DNA of 64,000 nt. It comes from Azoarcus sp031546845 (GTDB lineage: Bacteria; Pseudomonadota; Gammaproteobacteria; Burkholderiales; Rhodocyclaceae). The stretch is from contig JAVBJT010000027.1 of assembly GCA_031546845.1 (NCBI GenBank), forward strand, positions 1 through 64,000, given 5' to 3'. How positions within the stretch are numbered: the stretch's first letter is position 1; every line of letters starts with the position of its first letter. The position numbers and the translations under genes were made by a program. Below the pieces are notes generated by a model. That model was not told the origin of the DNA and did no database searches. It saw only the letters and a program-made list of their open reading frames with translations. Below, piece after piece: positions 8,202 to 16,248 of the stretch.

Positions 8202-8666
8202 ATGGATTACCTGCTCGTCAAAACGCTCCACATCCTCTCATCCGTTCTCATGGTCGGCACCGGCTTCGGCACGGCGTTCTACCTGTTCTTCGCCAACCGG
8301 TCGCGCTCAGTCGAGGCTATTGCCGTGGTGTCACGCCTGGTCGTGCGGGCGGACTGGTGGTTCACCGCGCCAGCCGTCATCGTTCAGCCGCTCTCCGGTG
8401 CCTATCTGGCCTACCTTGCCGGCTATCCGTTGTCTTCAACGTGGCTCGCCGCATCGCTCGGCTTGTATGTGCTGACGGGAATCTGCTGGCTGCCGGTGGT
8501 GTGGTATCAAATCCGGATGGGCAGGCTAGCCCTGGCCGCGCACGAAGCGAAAACCACCCTGCCCGATCTGTACTGGCGCTACGCCCGGCGTTGGGAAGCA
8601 CTGGGCTATCCGGCCTTTATCGCGATGGTGGTGGTTTACTTCCTGATGGTGTTCAAGCCGGCTTAG
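8202..8666 (+). CDS. DUF2269 family integral membrane protein
   Basis: The 154-residue protein begins MDYLLVKTLHILSSVLMVGTG and has four membrane helices. The conserved His in the first helix, the central WWFTAPAVIVQPLSG and the C-terminal RRWEALGYPAF are typical of DUF2269. Its start lies one base after the SDR-DoxX stop, preceded by GGAGAAA, so the two are coupled. Family function is unknown. The co-occurrence of DUF393, SDR-DoxX and DUF2269 suggests one membrane-associated redox system, which is inference. Confidence 0.85.
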   Translation: MDYLLVKTLHILSSVLMVGTGFGTAFYLFFANRSRSVEAIAVVSRLVVRADWWFTAPAVIVQPLSGAYLAYLAGYPLSSTWLAASLGLYVLTGICWLPVVWYQIRMGRLALAAHEAKTTLPDLYWRYARRWEALGYPAFIAMVVVYFLMVFKPA

Positions 8667-8699
8667 CGCACTGCACACACTGAACGCGCTGAAACCGCC

Positions 8700-9422
8700 T
8701 CACGCATAGGGGTCGGCATAACCGAGCCTGTGCAAAATTTCCCGCTCCAGCCCTTCCATCACCGTGGCTTCGGCATCATCGTCGTGGCCGTAGCCTTGCA
8801 GGTGGAGCATCCCGTGCACGATCAAATGGGCGAAATGCGACTCGGCCGTTTTGCCCTGTGCCGCCGCCTCGCGCATGACGACCGGCACGCACAACACCAG
8901 ATCGCCTTGCAGTGGCGCGCGCGCGCCGCCGCTATCGTCGCCGTCATAGACGAAGGTGAGCACGTTGGTCGGGCCGTCCTTGCCGCGAAAATCGTGGTTG
9001 AGCTCGCTCCCCTCGCTTTCGCCCACGAGCCGTACCGTCACTTCGGCATCGCGGCGTAGCGCGGCTTTCGCCCAGCGGCGGAGCTGGCGCTTCTTCGGCG
9101 CGTTTTCGCGGTCCTCGCCCTCCACCGCTTTCTGCACAGCCAACACGAGCGATGGCGGCAACACCGAGGACAAAGCGGCGCGGCGCGCGGCCATGTGCAC
9201 GGCGAGGCGGTTGTGGGCATCGGCCTGCGTGCTCAACGCCGGAACCACGGTTTTGCCGCTAACCACGGCTTCGATAACCACCGCGCCCGGCGCGAAGGCA
9301 AGCGACAAGCGGCGGCGGCCGGCGCCGACCTCGATCCGCACGGCATCGATCGGCGTGCGCGTGCCGTCGGCGGCAACGGCAAAAATCTTCGGACGCTTCG
9401 GATCAGCCACCGGCTTCGGCAT
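8700..9422 (-). CDS. ybeY: endoribonuclease YbeY with an N-terminal extra domain
   Basis: Metal-dependent RNase for 16S rRNA 3' processing and ribosome quality control. The C-terminal part (from about residue 85) has the YbeY fold with the zinc motif HLIVHGMLHLQGYGHDDD (H-x3-H-x5-H) and ELNHDFRGKDGPTNVLTF. From the ATG at 9422 the protein is 240 residues, while ordinary YbeY has about 150-160. The first 70 or so residues (PKIFAVAADGTRTPIDAVRIEV onward) look like a small beta-rich domain unrelated to YbeY. The start overlaps the phoH 3' end by about 20 bases. A GTG or later start cannot be excluded, but the extension reads as coding. Confidence 0.9.
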   Translation of the reverse strand: MPKPVADPKRPKIFAVAADGTRTPIDAVRIEVGAGRRRLSLAFAPGAVVIEAVVSGKTVVPALSTQADAHNRLAVHMAARRAALSSVLPPSLVLAVQKAVEGEDRENAPKKRQLRRWAKAALRRDAEVTVRLVGESEGSELNHDFRGKDGPTNVLTFVYDGDDSGGARAPLQGDLVLCVPVVMREAAAQGKTAESHFAHLIVHGMLHLQGYGHDDDAEATVMEGLEREILHRLGYADPYA

Positions 9423-10398
9423 CGCGGCCATTGCGCGCGGCCTCACTCGCAACCCGCGCGCCATCCTCGTCGTACGCCTCGACGATACGCGCCACCAACG
9501 GGTGACGCACCACGTCTTCTTTCTGGAATTCGGTAAAGGCCAAGCCGCGCACCTTGGCGAGCACGCGGCGCGCCACCAACAGCCCACTACGCTTGTCGCG
9601 CGGCAGATCGACTTGCGTGAGATCGCCCGTGACCACCGCCTTGGCGCCGAAGCCGATGCGAGTAAGGAACATCTTCATCTGCTCCGGCGTCGTGTTTTGC
9701 GCCTCGTCGAGAATGATGAAGGCATTGTTCAGCGTGCGCCCACGCATGAACGCGAGCGGCGCGACCTCGATGCTACCGCGCTCGAACAGCTTGCCCACGC
9801 GGTCGAAGCCCATCAGATCGTAAAGCGCGTCGTACAACGGCCGCAGATAGGGGTCGACCTTCTGCGCCAAATCACCAGGCAGGAAGCCGAGCCGCTCACC
9901 TGCCTCCACCGCCGGCCGGGTGAGGATGATGCGCTCGACCAGATCGCGCTCAAGCGCATCGACCGCGCTCGCCACCGCGAGGTAGGTCTTGCCAGTGCCG
10001 GCGGGGCCGATGCCGAAGGTGATGTCGTGTTCCTGAATATTGCGCAGGTAATCCACCTGGCGCGGCGTGCGGCCGTGCAAATCGCCCCGGCGGGTGAGCA
10101 GCGTGGGCGCGAGCGGCGCCACTGTCGCACCGCGATTGGCGATTTCGACCAGACCAAGCTGGATATCTTCCAGCGACAAGTGCGTTTCGGTACGCGCATA
10201 AAACTGCGTGAGCGCTTGCACCGCGAGCTGCGACTGCGCGGCCTTGCCGCCGACGCTGAAGTGCTCGCCACGGCGCGCGATGGTCACATCGAAAGCGCGT
10301 TCGATCTGGCGCAGGTTCTCGTCCAGCGTACCGCACAGATTGGCCAGCCGGGCGTTGTCCGCCGGCGTCAGCGATAACTCCAGGCTACGCCCCATCAA
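9403..10398 (-). CDS. ybeZ: PhoH-like ATPase (YbeZ)
   Basis: Cytoplasmic ATPase that partners YbeY in RNA metabolism. The 331-residue protein has Walker A GPAGTGKT at 131-138, Walker B FIILDEAQN with Asp231-Glu232, and the GDLTQVDLP motif typical of PhoH. Its ATG overlaps the miaB stop (ATGA) and its 3' end overlaps ybeY. miaB, phoH and ybeY are therefore one translationally coupled unit on the minus strand, as in most proteobacteria. The RNA-related role is family knowledge. Confidence 0.95.
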   Translation of the reverse strand: MMGRSLELSLTPADNARLANLCGTLDENLRQIERAFDVTIARRGEHFSVGGKAAQSQLAVQALTQFYARTETHLSLEDIQLGLVEIANRGATVAPLAPTLLTRRGDLHGRTPRQVDYLRNIQEHDITFGIGPAGTGKTYLAVASAVDALERDLVERIILTRPAVEAGERLGFLPGDLAQKVDPYLRPLYDALYDLMGFDRVGKLFERGSIEVAPLAFMRGRTLNNAFIILDEAQNTTPEQMKMFLTRIGFGAKAVVTGDLTQVDLPRDKRSGLLVARRVLAKVRGLAFTEFQKEDVVRHPLVARIVEAYDEDGARVASEAARNGRDAEAGG

Positions 10399-11744
10399 GA
10401 CTCCCGCACAACGATCTCGCCGCGCAAACTGTGAGGCAGCGCGGCGCTGATGCGCACATCGACGAACTGGCCGACGAGCCGTGCGCGATTGGGCGACGAG
10501 GTGGAGAAATTGACCACGCGGTTGTTGTCGGTCCGCCCCGCGAGTTCATCCGGATTCTTTTTCGCCGGACCTTCGACGAGGATGCGCTGGACCGTGCCGA
10601 CCATCGATTCACTGATCACCTGCGCCTGCTCCTCGATGCGCTTTTGCAGGCGCGAGAGCCAGCGCAGCTTGGTGTCCTGCGGCACCGGATCATCCAGTTC
10701 GGCGGCCGGCGTGCCGGGCCGCGCGCTATAGACGAAACTGAAGGAGGTATCGAAGCCGAGTTCGTCGATCAAGCGCATCGTGCGCTCGAAATCCTCTTCC
10801 GTCTCGCCGGGAAAGCCGACGATGAAATCGGACGACAGCGACAAATCCGGCCGCGCCGCGCGCAGCTTGCGCACCACCGATTTGTATTCGAGCACGGTAT
10901 AGCCGCGCTTCATCGCCGCCAGCACGCGGTCGGAGCCGGACTGCACCGGCAGATGCAGATGCGACACCAGCTTGGGCAGTTTCTCGTAAGCATCGAACAC
11001 GCTCTGACTCATCTCGCGCGGATGCGAGGTGGTGTAGCGCAAACGCTCGATACCGGGAATATCCGCCACGCATTCGAGCAGGAAAGCGAAATCGCCGCGC
11101 TCGCCGCCGTCCCGGCTCAAGGCGCCACGCCAGGCATTGACGTTCTGCCCCAGCAACGTGACCTCTTTCACCCCTTGCTCGGCCAAGCCCGCGACCTCGG
11201 TCAACACATCGTCCAACGGGCGGGACACCTCTTCGCCACGCGTGTAAGGCACGATGCAGAACGTACAGTATTTGGAACAGCCTTCCATGATCGACACGAA
11301 GGCGCTACCGCCCTCGACGCGCGCCGGCGGCAGCGCGTCGAACTTCTCTATTTCGGGAAAGGACACATCGACCTGCGCACGCCCGCTGCGCCTACGCGCT
11401 TCGATCAAATCCGGCAGGCGGTGCAGGGTTTGCGGGCCGAACACCACATCCACATACGGCGCGCGGGCCACGATGGACGCCCCTTCCTGGCTCGCCACGC
11501 AACCGCCGACACCGATGATCAGATTGGGATTCTGCTGCTTCAGATGCCGCACCCGGCCCAGGTCGTGAAACACCCGCTCCTGCGCCTTCTCACGCACTGA
11601 GCAGGTGTTGAACAGAATCACGTCCGCTTCCGCCGGATCGTCGGTTTTGGCCAGGTTTTCCACCGCGCCGAGCACATCCGCCATCTTGTCGGAATCGTAC
11701 TCGTTCATCTGGCACCCGAAAGTACGGATGTAGAGCTTCTTCAT
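10395..11744 (-). CDS. miaB: tRNA-2-methylthio-N6-dimethylallyladenosine synthase
   Basis: Radical-SAM methylthiotransferase that adds the 2-methylthio group to isopentenyl-A37 of tRNAs reading UNN codons. The 449-residue protein has the N-terminal UPF0004 cluster ligands Cys11 (FGCQMNEYDS), Cys48 (NTCSVREKAQ) and Cys82 (GGCVA). The radical-SAM CSKYCTFC ligands are at 156, 160 and 163, and a C-terminal TRAM domain includes VEGPAKKNPDELAGRTDNNRVV. The start at 11744 (MKKLYIRTFGC) overlaps the stop of the upstream gene by one base. The phoH ATG overlaps its stop. Confidence 0.97.
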   Translation of the reverse strand: MKKLYIRTFGCQMNEYDSDKMADVLGAVENLAKTDDPAEADVILFNTCSVREKAQERVFHDLGRVRHLKQQNPNLIIGVGGCVASQEGASIVARAPYVDVVFGPQTLHRLPDLIEARRRSGRAQVDVSFPEIEKFDALPPARVEGGSAFVSIMEGCSKYCTFCIVPYTRGEEVSRPLDDVLTEVAGLAEQGVKEVTLLGQNVNAWRGALSRDGGERGDFAFLLECVADIPGIERLRYTTSHPREMSQSVFDAYEKLPKLVSHLHLPVQSGSDRVLAAMKRGYTVLEYKSVVRKLRAARPDLSLSSDFIVGFPGETEEDFERTMRLIDELGFDTSFSFVYSARPGTPAAELDDPVPQDTKLRWLSRLQKRIEEQAQVISESMVGTVQRILVEGPAKKNPDELAGRTDNNRVVNFSTSSPNRARLVGQFVDVRISAALPHSLRGEIVVRES

Positions 11745-12139
11745 CAGAAAATATGCCACCACGCCTTCTTGGCTTTGGCCTTAGCCTTGGCGTCCGCGAC
11801 CTCTTCCGGCGTCATCAACCAGATCCGGTGCAACTGGCCGTTGATATCGAGCAGCACGCGCACGTCATACGTTCCTCGCACCTGGGAAAACGGCACGATG
11901 AGATTGTTCTGGTCGCGGATCTGCGTTCCGGCGGCAAGCACATAAACGTCGTCATCCACCTTCACGCGCTCCGAACCGATGAACTCCGCCTCCACCCACT
12001 TCGCTGCCGGTGGAATCGGCCGCTGTATGGACGACGCGAACGCCGGCTGGCCCAACATGGCCACCAGACAAAGCAATGCGGCAAAAAATTTCAGGGTGCG
12101 CAAGGGCAGACCAAACAAAAAAGGAAGGTGTAGGATCAT
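11744..12139 (-). CDS. predicted exported protein upstream of miaB
   Basis: The 131-residue protein has a cleavable-type signal (LRTLKFFAALLCLVAMLGQPAFASS). A short beta-rich mature domain follows (KWVEAEFIGSERVKVDDDVYVLAAGTQIRDQNNLIVPFSQVRGTYDVRVLLDINGQLHRIWLMT), then an Ala/Lys-rich tail. The function is not recognised. The start at 12139 (MILHLPF) was chosen because it places the signal at the N-terminus; the frame remains open for 21 further codons. The stop overlaps the miaB start by one base, so it is the first gene of the miaB-phoH-ybeY operon. Confidence 0.7.
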   Translation of the reverse strand: MILHLPFLFGLPLRTLKFFAALLCLVAMLGQPAFASSIQRPIPPAAKWVEAEFIGSERVKVDDDVYVLAAGTQIRDQNNLIVPFSQVRGTYDVRVLLDINGQLHRIWLMTPEEVADAKAKAKAKKAWWHIF

Positions 12140-12280
12140 CCCTCGATCCCGCCCCTCTGTCAATTCAAAACCCTTATAAATCAAGCCTTCCTTCGCTTTC
12201 ACGCAGCACTCGCCAACACGGCGGGAATCCCCCGGATATTGACGCTCCCGGGCGCGACCGCTATATTCCTCCGCTTGGCT

Positions 12281-12357
12281 GGTGATGTAGCTCAGACGGT
12301 TAGAGCGATGGATTCATAACCCATAGGTCGGCAGTTCGATTCTGCCCATCACCACCA
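12281..12357 (+). tRNA. tRNA-Met (anticodon CAT)
   Basis: Cloverleaf readable by eye: acceptor arm GGTGATG (12281-12287) pairs with CATCACC (12347-12353), followed by A and an encoded CCA (12355-12357). The D arm is GCTCAGACGGTTAGAGC. The anticodon loop TTCATAA carries CAT at 12315-12317, and the T arm has GTTCGATTC. The anticodon stem has one A-C mismatch at the loop-closing pair. The acceptor end does not look like initiator tRNA, since position 1 is paired. A CAT anticodon could also be an isoleucine tRNA modified to lysidine; elongator Met is favoured from overall likeness. Confidence 0.93.
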
Positions 12358-12366
12358 CCCTTCCCG

Positions 12367-12393
12367 AACCAACCCAATGCGGTTGGTTTTTTT
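12367..12393 (+). terminator. intrinsic terminator after the tRNA gene
   Basis: Perfect 8-bp stem AACCAACC / GGTTGGTT with a CAATGC loop, running into a stretch of T. It lies 9 bases after the tRNA CCA end. Confidence 0.9.
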
Positions 12394-12581
12394 GTCCACT
12401 CAGTCACATCCACACATGCAAAACCCTGCCGTCTTACAGGGATGAATGGATCGAAAAAACCGAGCAGGTCAACTGCGTTTGGCACATTTCAGAGCTGCAA
12501 AGCGCAGAATTCAAACAGCATTATCCGGATAGCAATCAACTTGGACGTCGTGCCAAAGCAGACACCAGGAGCGAAATTTCC

Positions 12582-14102
12582 ATGACCGATCTTCGGATTT
12601 CCGATGGCAGATGCCACTTCTGCCATCGCACCGCAGGTGATGTGGAACAACTGATCGCAGGGGATTCAGCTTTCATCTGCAGCGGCTGCGTTCAGTCTTG
12701 TGCCGCTTTGCTTCAGCCAGTTTCGAGCAAACAAGAAGAGGAAGAGCCACCTGAGCGCTATTTATTCCAGCGACTGGCCCGCCATTTTGCCCCGGCCCGT
12801 CCGCAGGATCTCATCGCCACGTCTCGGACCTATCCGTTGCGCCAGCAGGCCGACCTGCAAAAGGCCCTGGACGAGCAATTCGGCGATCGTTGCATCCCCG
12901 AGAATTTTGTCGGCATCTACCAACAATATCGCCACGAGAATCTCGGTTTTTCCAAGCTGCTTGAGCAAGGGCGAAATTCCGTTGAAGCAGCCCCCGCCCA
13001 GCACGAGGATGTCTACATTGGCAACGGAGAAACGATTCGTTGCTTAAAGAACGGCCTATGGCTCCGGCGTGAGAATGGAGCGCCCTACGCTGTCATATTG
13101 GCCCAGACCGAAAACTATGGTCAAAGCAGTGACTTGATCGTTGAAATACTGGCAGCGCCAAGCGAGCCGGGCATGCAGCTCTGCACTCGGATATTCGATG
13201 CGCTAGAACTGAGACTCTCCAAAAGCAGCTGCTACCGTGGCCGCGTTCTGTCGCTCGAACAACGCTACCAATATGCAGGATACGCCCCCCGCATCTGTGT
13301 CCATGAATTGGACAGTGTGGAGCGAGCCGACGTCATTCTCCCCGAAGAGACGCTCCAAGCCGTGGAGCGCAACGTCCTCACATTTGCTGAACAGCGGCAG
13401 GCCTTACGCGAGATGGGGCTTTCAACGCAAAAGGGGCTCCTGTTTCACGGTGCGCCTGGCACTGGCAAGACCCATTGCATCCGCTACCTCGCCGGACGCC
13501 TCAGAGGACATACGACCTTCTTGATTACGGCAGAGGGCGTTGGTCTGCTGCCAGAATACATGGCTTTGGCTCGCCTGCTTCAACCTGCTTTGGTCGTCAT
13601 CGAGGACGCAGACCTGCTGGCCCGCGATCGTAGCGAGCGCGCCGGGGTCTGCGATGAAGTGATGCTGAACCGCTTGCTCAATGAAATGGACGGCCTGCGC
13701 GAACGAGCCGACGTGTTCTTCATTCTGACCACCAACCGTCCGGACACCCTGGAGCCGGCCCTTGCCAGCCGGCCGGGCCGGATCGATCAGACCATAGAAT
13801 TTCCGCTGCCTGATCTCGGCCTACGAAAACGTCTAATCAGACTTTATGCGAAAGCCTTGCCAATTCCCCAAGACGTAATAGAGGAACTCGCTCTCCGCAC
13901 TGACGGCGCCAGCCCGGCCTTCATCAAGGAGTTGCTGAGGCGGACCGCGCAGCACCATCTGGGCGCTGCCCACAGTGGCGAAATATCCCGTGAGACAGCT
14001 GAAGCGGCCCTGCACGAAATGTTGTTCTCAGGAGGCGTTTTAAACACGCAGCTTCTTGGCGGAGCCGTTGGCGACGCTAAATCGATCGACCTGCAACATT
14101 AG
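12582..14102 (+). CDS. AAA+ ATPase with ClpX-type zinc-binding domain
   Basis: The 506-residue protein joins two modules not usually seen together. Residues 11-40 match the ClpX zinc finger in spacing and text (CHFC, 18 residues, CSGC, including LIAGDSAFIC). Residues 280-420 form an AAA module of the FtsH/CDC48 class: Walker A GAPGTGKT (290-297), Walker B ALVVIEDAD (336-344), and the second region of homology TTNRPDTLEPALASRPGRID (383-402) with its arginine fingers. The middle part (about 140-250) is unassigned. No peptidase motif is visible, so it would act as an unfoldase or remodeller with an unknown partner. The start follows AGGAGCG. It stands alone beside the tRNA gene and appears less GC-rich than its neighbours. 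Confidence 0.85.
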   Translation: MTDLRISDGRCHFCHRTAGDVEQLIAGDSAFICSGCVQSCAALLQPVSSKQEEEEPPERYLFQRLARHFAPARPQDLIATSRTYPLRQQADLQKALDEQFGDRCIPENFVGIYQQYRHENLGFSKLLEQGRNSVEAAPAQHEDVYIGNGETIRCLKNGLWLRRENGAPYAVILAQTENYGQSSDLIVEILAAPSEPGMQLCTRIFDALELRLSKSSCYRGRVLSLEQRYQYAGYAPRICVHELDSVERADVILPEETLQAVERNVLTFAEQRQALREMGLSTQKGLLFHGAPGTGKTHCIRYLAGRLRGHTTFLITAEGVGLLPEYMALARLLQPALVVIEDADLLARDRSERAGVCDEVMLNRLLNEMDGLRERADVFFILTTNRPDTLEPALASRPGRIDQTIEFPLPDLGLRKRLIRLYAKALPIPQDVIEELALRTDGASPAFIKELLRRTAQHHLGAAHSGEISRETAEAALHEMLFSGGVLNTQLLGGAVGDAKSIDLQH

Positions 14103-14274
14103 CCCGGCACGAAATTACCCAACACATCATGTGGCATAACAAATCTTCTCGTGCTTGAAATACGAGCGAATCCGCTCAGGCCGATCAGCCATCCGCCTTG
14201 TCAAGTATTTGCGGGAATGCGGACGGCGGCACGACCCGGCCGGCAGGGAGGCCGGCCCGGGTATGTACATATGC
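14103..14274. other. intergenic region with a strong GC hairpin
   Basis: Between the convergent AAA+ gene and a lipoprotein gene. A long GC-rich hairpin spans 14234-14260 (arms CCCGGCCGGC and GCCGGCCCGGG, one bulge). No T run follows on either strand, so a terminator role is only possible. Confidence 0.45.
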
Positions 14275-14916
14275 CTACGGCTTGAAAACGACCATCTCAA
14301 GAATCTCCGGAAGGCCGTGAATAGCCGTCACCGATCCTTGCTCATCCCATGAAACCTGGTACTCGTCGAAGTCGGTGGTCGCCCGATACCGCCAGATCGG
14401 CTCGTCGAGCGATTTGTTGTCGCTGGTGAGCGGGTAGCCGAGGGCCATCACCACCTGTTCCTTGTTCATCCCTTTCATGACGCGGCCTGCCTTGATCGCA
14501 TCCTGTACCGGCTGCGGATACGTGGCCAGCCGCACGCGGGGATCGGCCGGCACGATGATCTTCGCCACCCACTGCGCCATGTTTTCCTGCTCGCGCCCGT
14601 AATCGAGGCCAAGACGGAAAGGCTTACCGTTTATGTCCGCGAAAGCGCGATAGCGCCCCTGAAACGAAACTTTCGTCAGCGTGCCGGGCGGAACCATCGG
14701 CAGCGAGGTGTAGTTGGAGTCGCTGATCCAATTGCCCTCGTAGTGCAGGTTGCAGCATGTATAGCCTTCGACCGGGTCCGGAATCGGCTTCTGCAACGTC
14801 CTGCAACCGCCCAATGCCAGCAGTGCCACGGCGACAGTGGCCGCGATGCCCAAGCGCTTGCGCCGCCCTGCGCGAGCAACGTCGATTCGCCCTGCGTTCA
14901 TGCTTGTTCTTGTCAC
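14275..14916 (-). CDS. BamE-like lipoprotein, paralogue A
   Basis: Predicted outer-membrane or periplasmic lipoprotein. A basic n-region (RAGRRKR) precedes a hydrophobic core and lipobox LLALGGC. The mature part carries GYTCCNLHYEGNWISDSNY, and a C-terminal segment (DAIKAGRVMKGMNKEQVVMALGYPLT) resembles the SmpA/BamE fold. The GTG at 14916 was chosen as start because GGGAGAAG precedes it by about 6 bases; the ATG at 14901 is an alternative. A close paralogue is encoded on the opposite strand at 17173-17808, on the other side of dnaQ-rnhA-methyltransferase. Function unknown; the BamE likeness is by eye. Confidence 0.8.
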   Translation of the reverse strand: MTRTSMNAGRIDVARAGRRKRLGIAATVAVALLALGGCRTLQKPIPDPVEGYTCCNLHYEGNWISDSNYTSLPMVPPGTLTKVSFQGRYRAFADINGKPFRLGLDYGREQENMAQWVAKIIVPADPRVRLATYPQPVQDAIKAGRVMKGMNKEQVVMALGYPLTSDNKSLDEPIWRYRATTDFDEYQVSWDEQGSVTAIHGLPEILEMVVFKP

Positions 14917-14956
14917 ACGCTTCTCCCTGTCATCGGTTACGGGCGGCATCCTGGGT

Positions 14957-15676
14957 TCAGGACGCCGCCGCGGAGTCAGGCGGCAGCCACAAACACCGTC
15001 CTTTGCTCGCCTTGGCGATTTCCTTCAGCGCCCGATCGTGCTCCGCCACTTCGTCGTCGCTTGCGCGCAGCACCCGCAGCGGCACACGCTCGACCGGTCC
15101 GCTGATTTCTTCGGCCATCGCGTTCGGCGCCGGCTCCTCCAGCGCCATCATCAAGCTTTCCTGGCCGCGCGTCATGCCAAGGTAAACCTCGGCCAGCAGT
15201 TCCGCGTCGAGCAAGGCGCCGTGGCGCGCGCGGTGACTATTATCGATGCCGTAACGCTCGCACAGCGCGTCAAGCGACGCTTTCTTGCCTGGGTTTTGCT
15301 CCTTCGCCATGCGCAGGGTGTCGATCACGCCGGCGCATAGCGTATCGATCGCGGGGCGTTCCAGCCGGCTCAGTTCGCTGTTGAGAAAACCGACGTCGAA
15401 AGCAGCGTTGTGGATGATGAGCTCGGCATCGCGGACAAAATCCTCGAAATCCCCCGTGACACCGGAAAATTTCGGCTTGTCGGCTAGAAAATCCTCGGTG
15501 ATGCCGTGCACTGCCACCGCTTCGGCGTCAATCTGCCGCTCCGGGTTGATGTAGACGTGGAAGTGGCGCCCCGTCAGCGTGCGGTTGAGCAGTTCGACGC
15601 AGCCGATCTCGATCACGCGGTGGCCGTTACGCCAATCCAGGCCGGTCGTTTCGGTATCAAGCACGATTTGTCGCAT
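14957..15676 (-). CDS. dnaQ: DNA polymerase III epsilon subunit (3'-5' proofreading exonuclease)
   Basis: Proofreading subunit of the replicative polymerase. The 239-residue protein shows the DEDDh exonuclease motifs: Exo I IVLDTETTGLD (Asp7, Glu9), Exo II LIIHNAAFDVGFL and Exo III HRARHGALLDAELLAEVY. A C-terminal linker and helix follow, for binding the alpha subunit. Length and start (MRQIVLDTETTG) fit the family. It lies downstream of rnhA on the same strand, the usual arrangement in beta- and gammaproteobacteria. Confidence 0.96.
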   Translation of the reverse strand: MRQIVLDTETTGLDWRNGHRVIEIGCVELLNRTLTGRHFHVYINPERQIDAEAVAVHGITEDFLADKPKFSGVTGDFEDFVRDAELIIHNAAFDVGFLNSELSRLERPAIDTLCAGVIDTLRMAKEQNPGKKASLDALCERYGIDNSHRARHGALLDAELLAEVYLGMTRGQESLMMALEEPAPNAMAEEISGPVERVPLRVLRASDDEVAEHDRALKEIAKASKGRCLWLPPDSAAAS

Positions 15677-15702
15677 GGCGTTTCCCTTTCAATCCTTTTC
15701 GT

Positions 15703-16152
15703 TCAACCCTTACCGCCGTCGCGGCATGCCTCGACGCCGCGCCGGGCGAGCGCGTCGGCCCGTTCGTTCTCGGGATGGCCCGCATGGCCTTTCACCCACA
15801 GCCATTTCACCTGATGGACGCTGGCCGCCTCATCGAGCGCGCGCCACAGATCGGCGTTCTTCACCGGCTCCTTCGATGCCGTTTTCCACCCGCGCGCTTT
15901 CCAGCCATGAATCCACTCGGAAATACCTTTCTGCACATACTGGCTATCGGTATACACACGCACCGATACGGGCCGCTTGAGCAAGGCCAGCGCGCGGATG
16001 ACGGCGGTCAACTCCATGCGGTTGTTGGTCGTCTGCGGCTCGCCGCCCCAAATTTCTTTTTCGTGCGTTCCCGCGCGCAGCACCGCCCCCCAACCGCCGG
16101 GGCCGGGGTTGCCACTGCACGCCCCGTCGGTATAGATATCGATTTCTTCCAT
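15703..16152 (-). CDS. rnhA: ribonuclease HI
   Basis: Cleaves RNA in RNA-DNA hybrids. The 149-residue protein has YTDGACSGNPGPGGWGAVL at the N-terminus (catalytic Asp9), RMELTAVI (Glu), YTDSQYV (Asp) and NERADALA (Asp). These complete the DEDD set, with the basic handle GWKARGWKTASKEPVKN in between. The start at 16152 (MEEIDIYTDG) gives the family-normal N-terminus; the open frame extends 15 codons further. It sits 26 bases upstream of dnaQ. Confidence 0.97.
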   Translation of the reverse strand: MEEIDIYTDGACSGNPGPGGWGAVLRAGTHEKEIWGGEPQTTNNRMELTAVIRALALLKRPVSVRVYTDSQYVQKGISEWIHGWKARGWKTASKEPVKNADLWRALDEAASVHQVKWLWVKGHAGHPENERADALARRGVEACRDGGKG

Positions 16153-16248
16153 GTCCCGTCTTCTATATCGCGTCCGGATAAACGGCAATTGTCGCATCGC
16201 GAACGCGTTTATCGCATCCTGGACAAGCAGAAAAACCGCGCAAACGGG

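Noticed and set aside
12300..12485. Minus-strand frame of 61 codons over the tRNA gene
   Set aside because: Its C-terminal half is the reverse of the tRNA sequence (GQNRTADLWVMN), a common false gene prediction.
12281..14280. Possible island attached to the tRNA 3' end
   Set aside because: I looked for a second copy of the tRNA 3' end downstream of the AAA+ gene and saw none, and there is no integrase, so integration at the tRNA is not supported.
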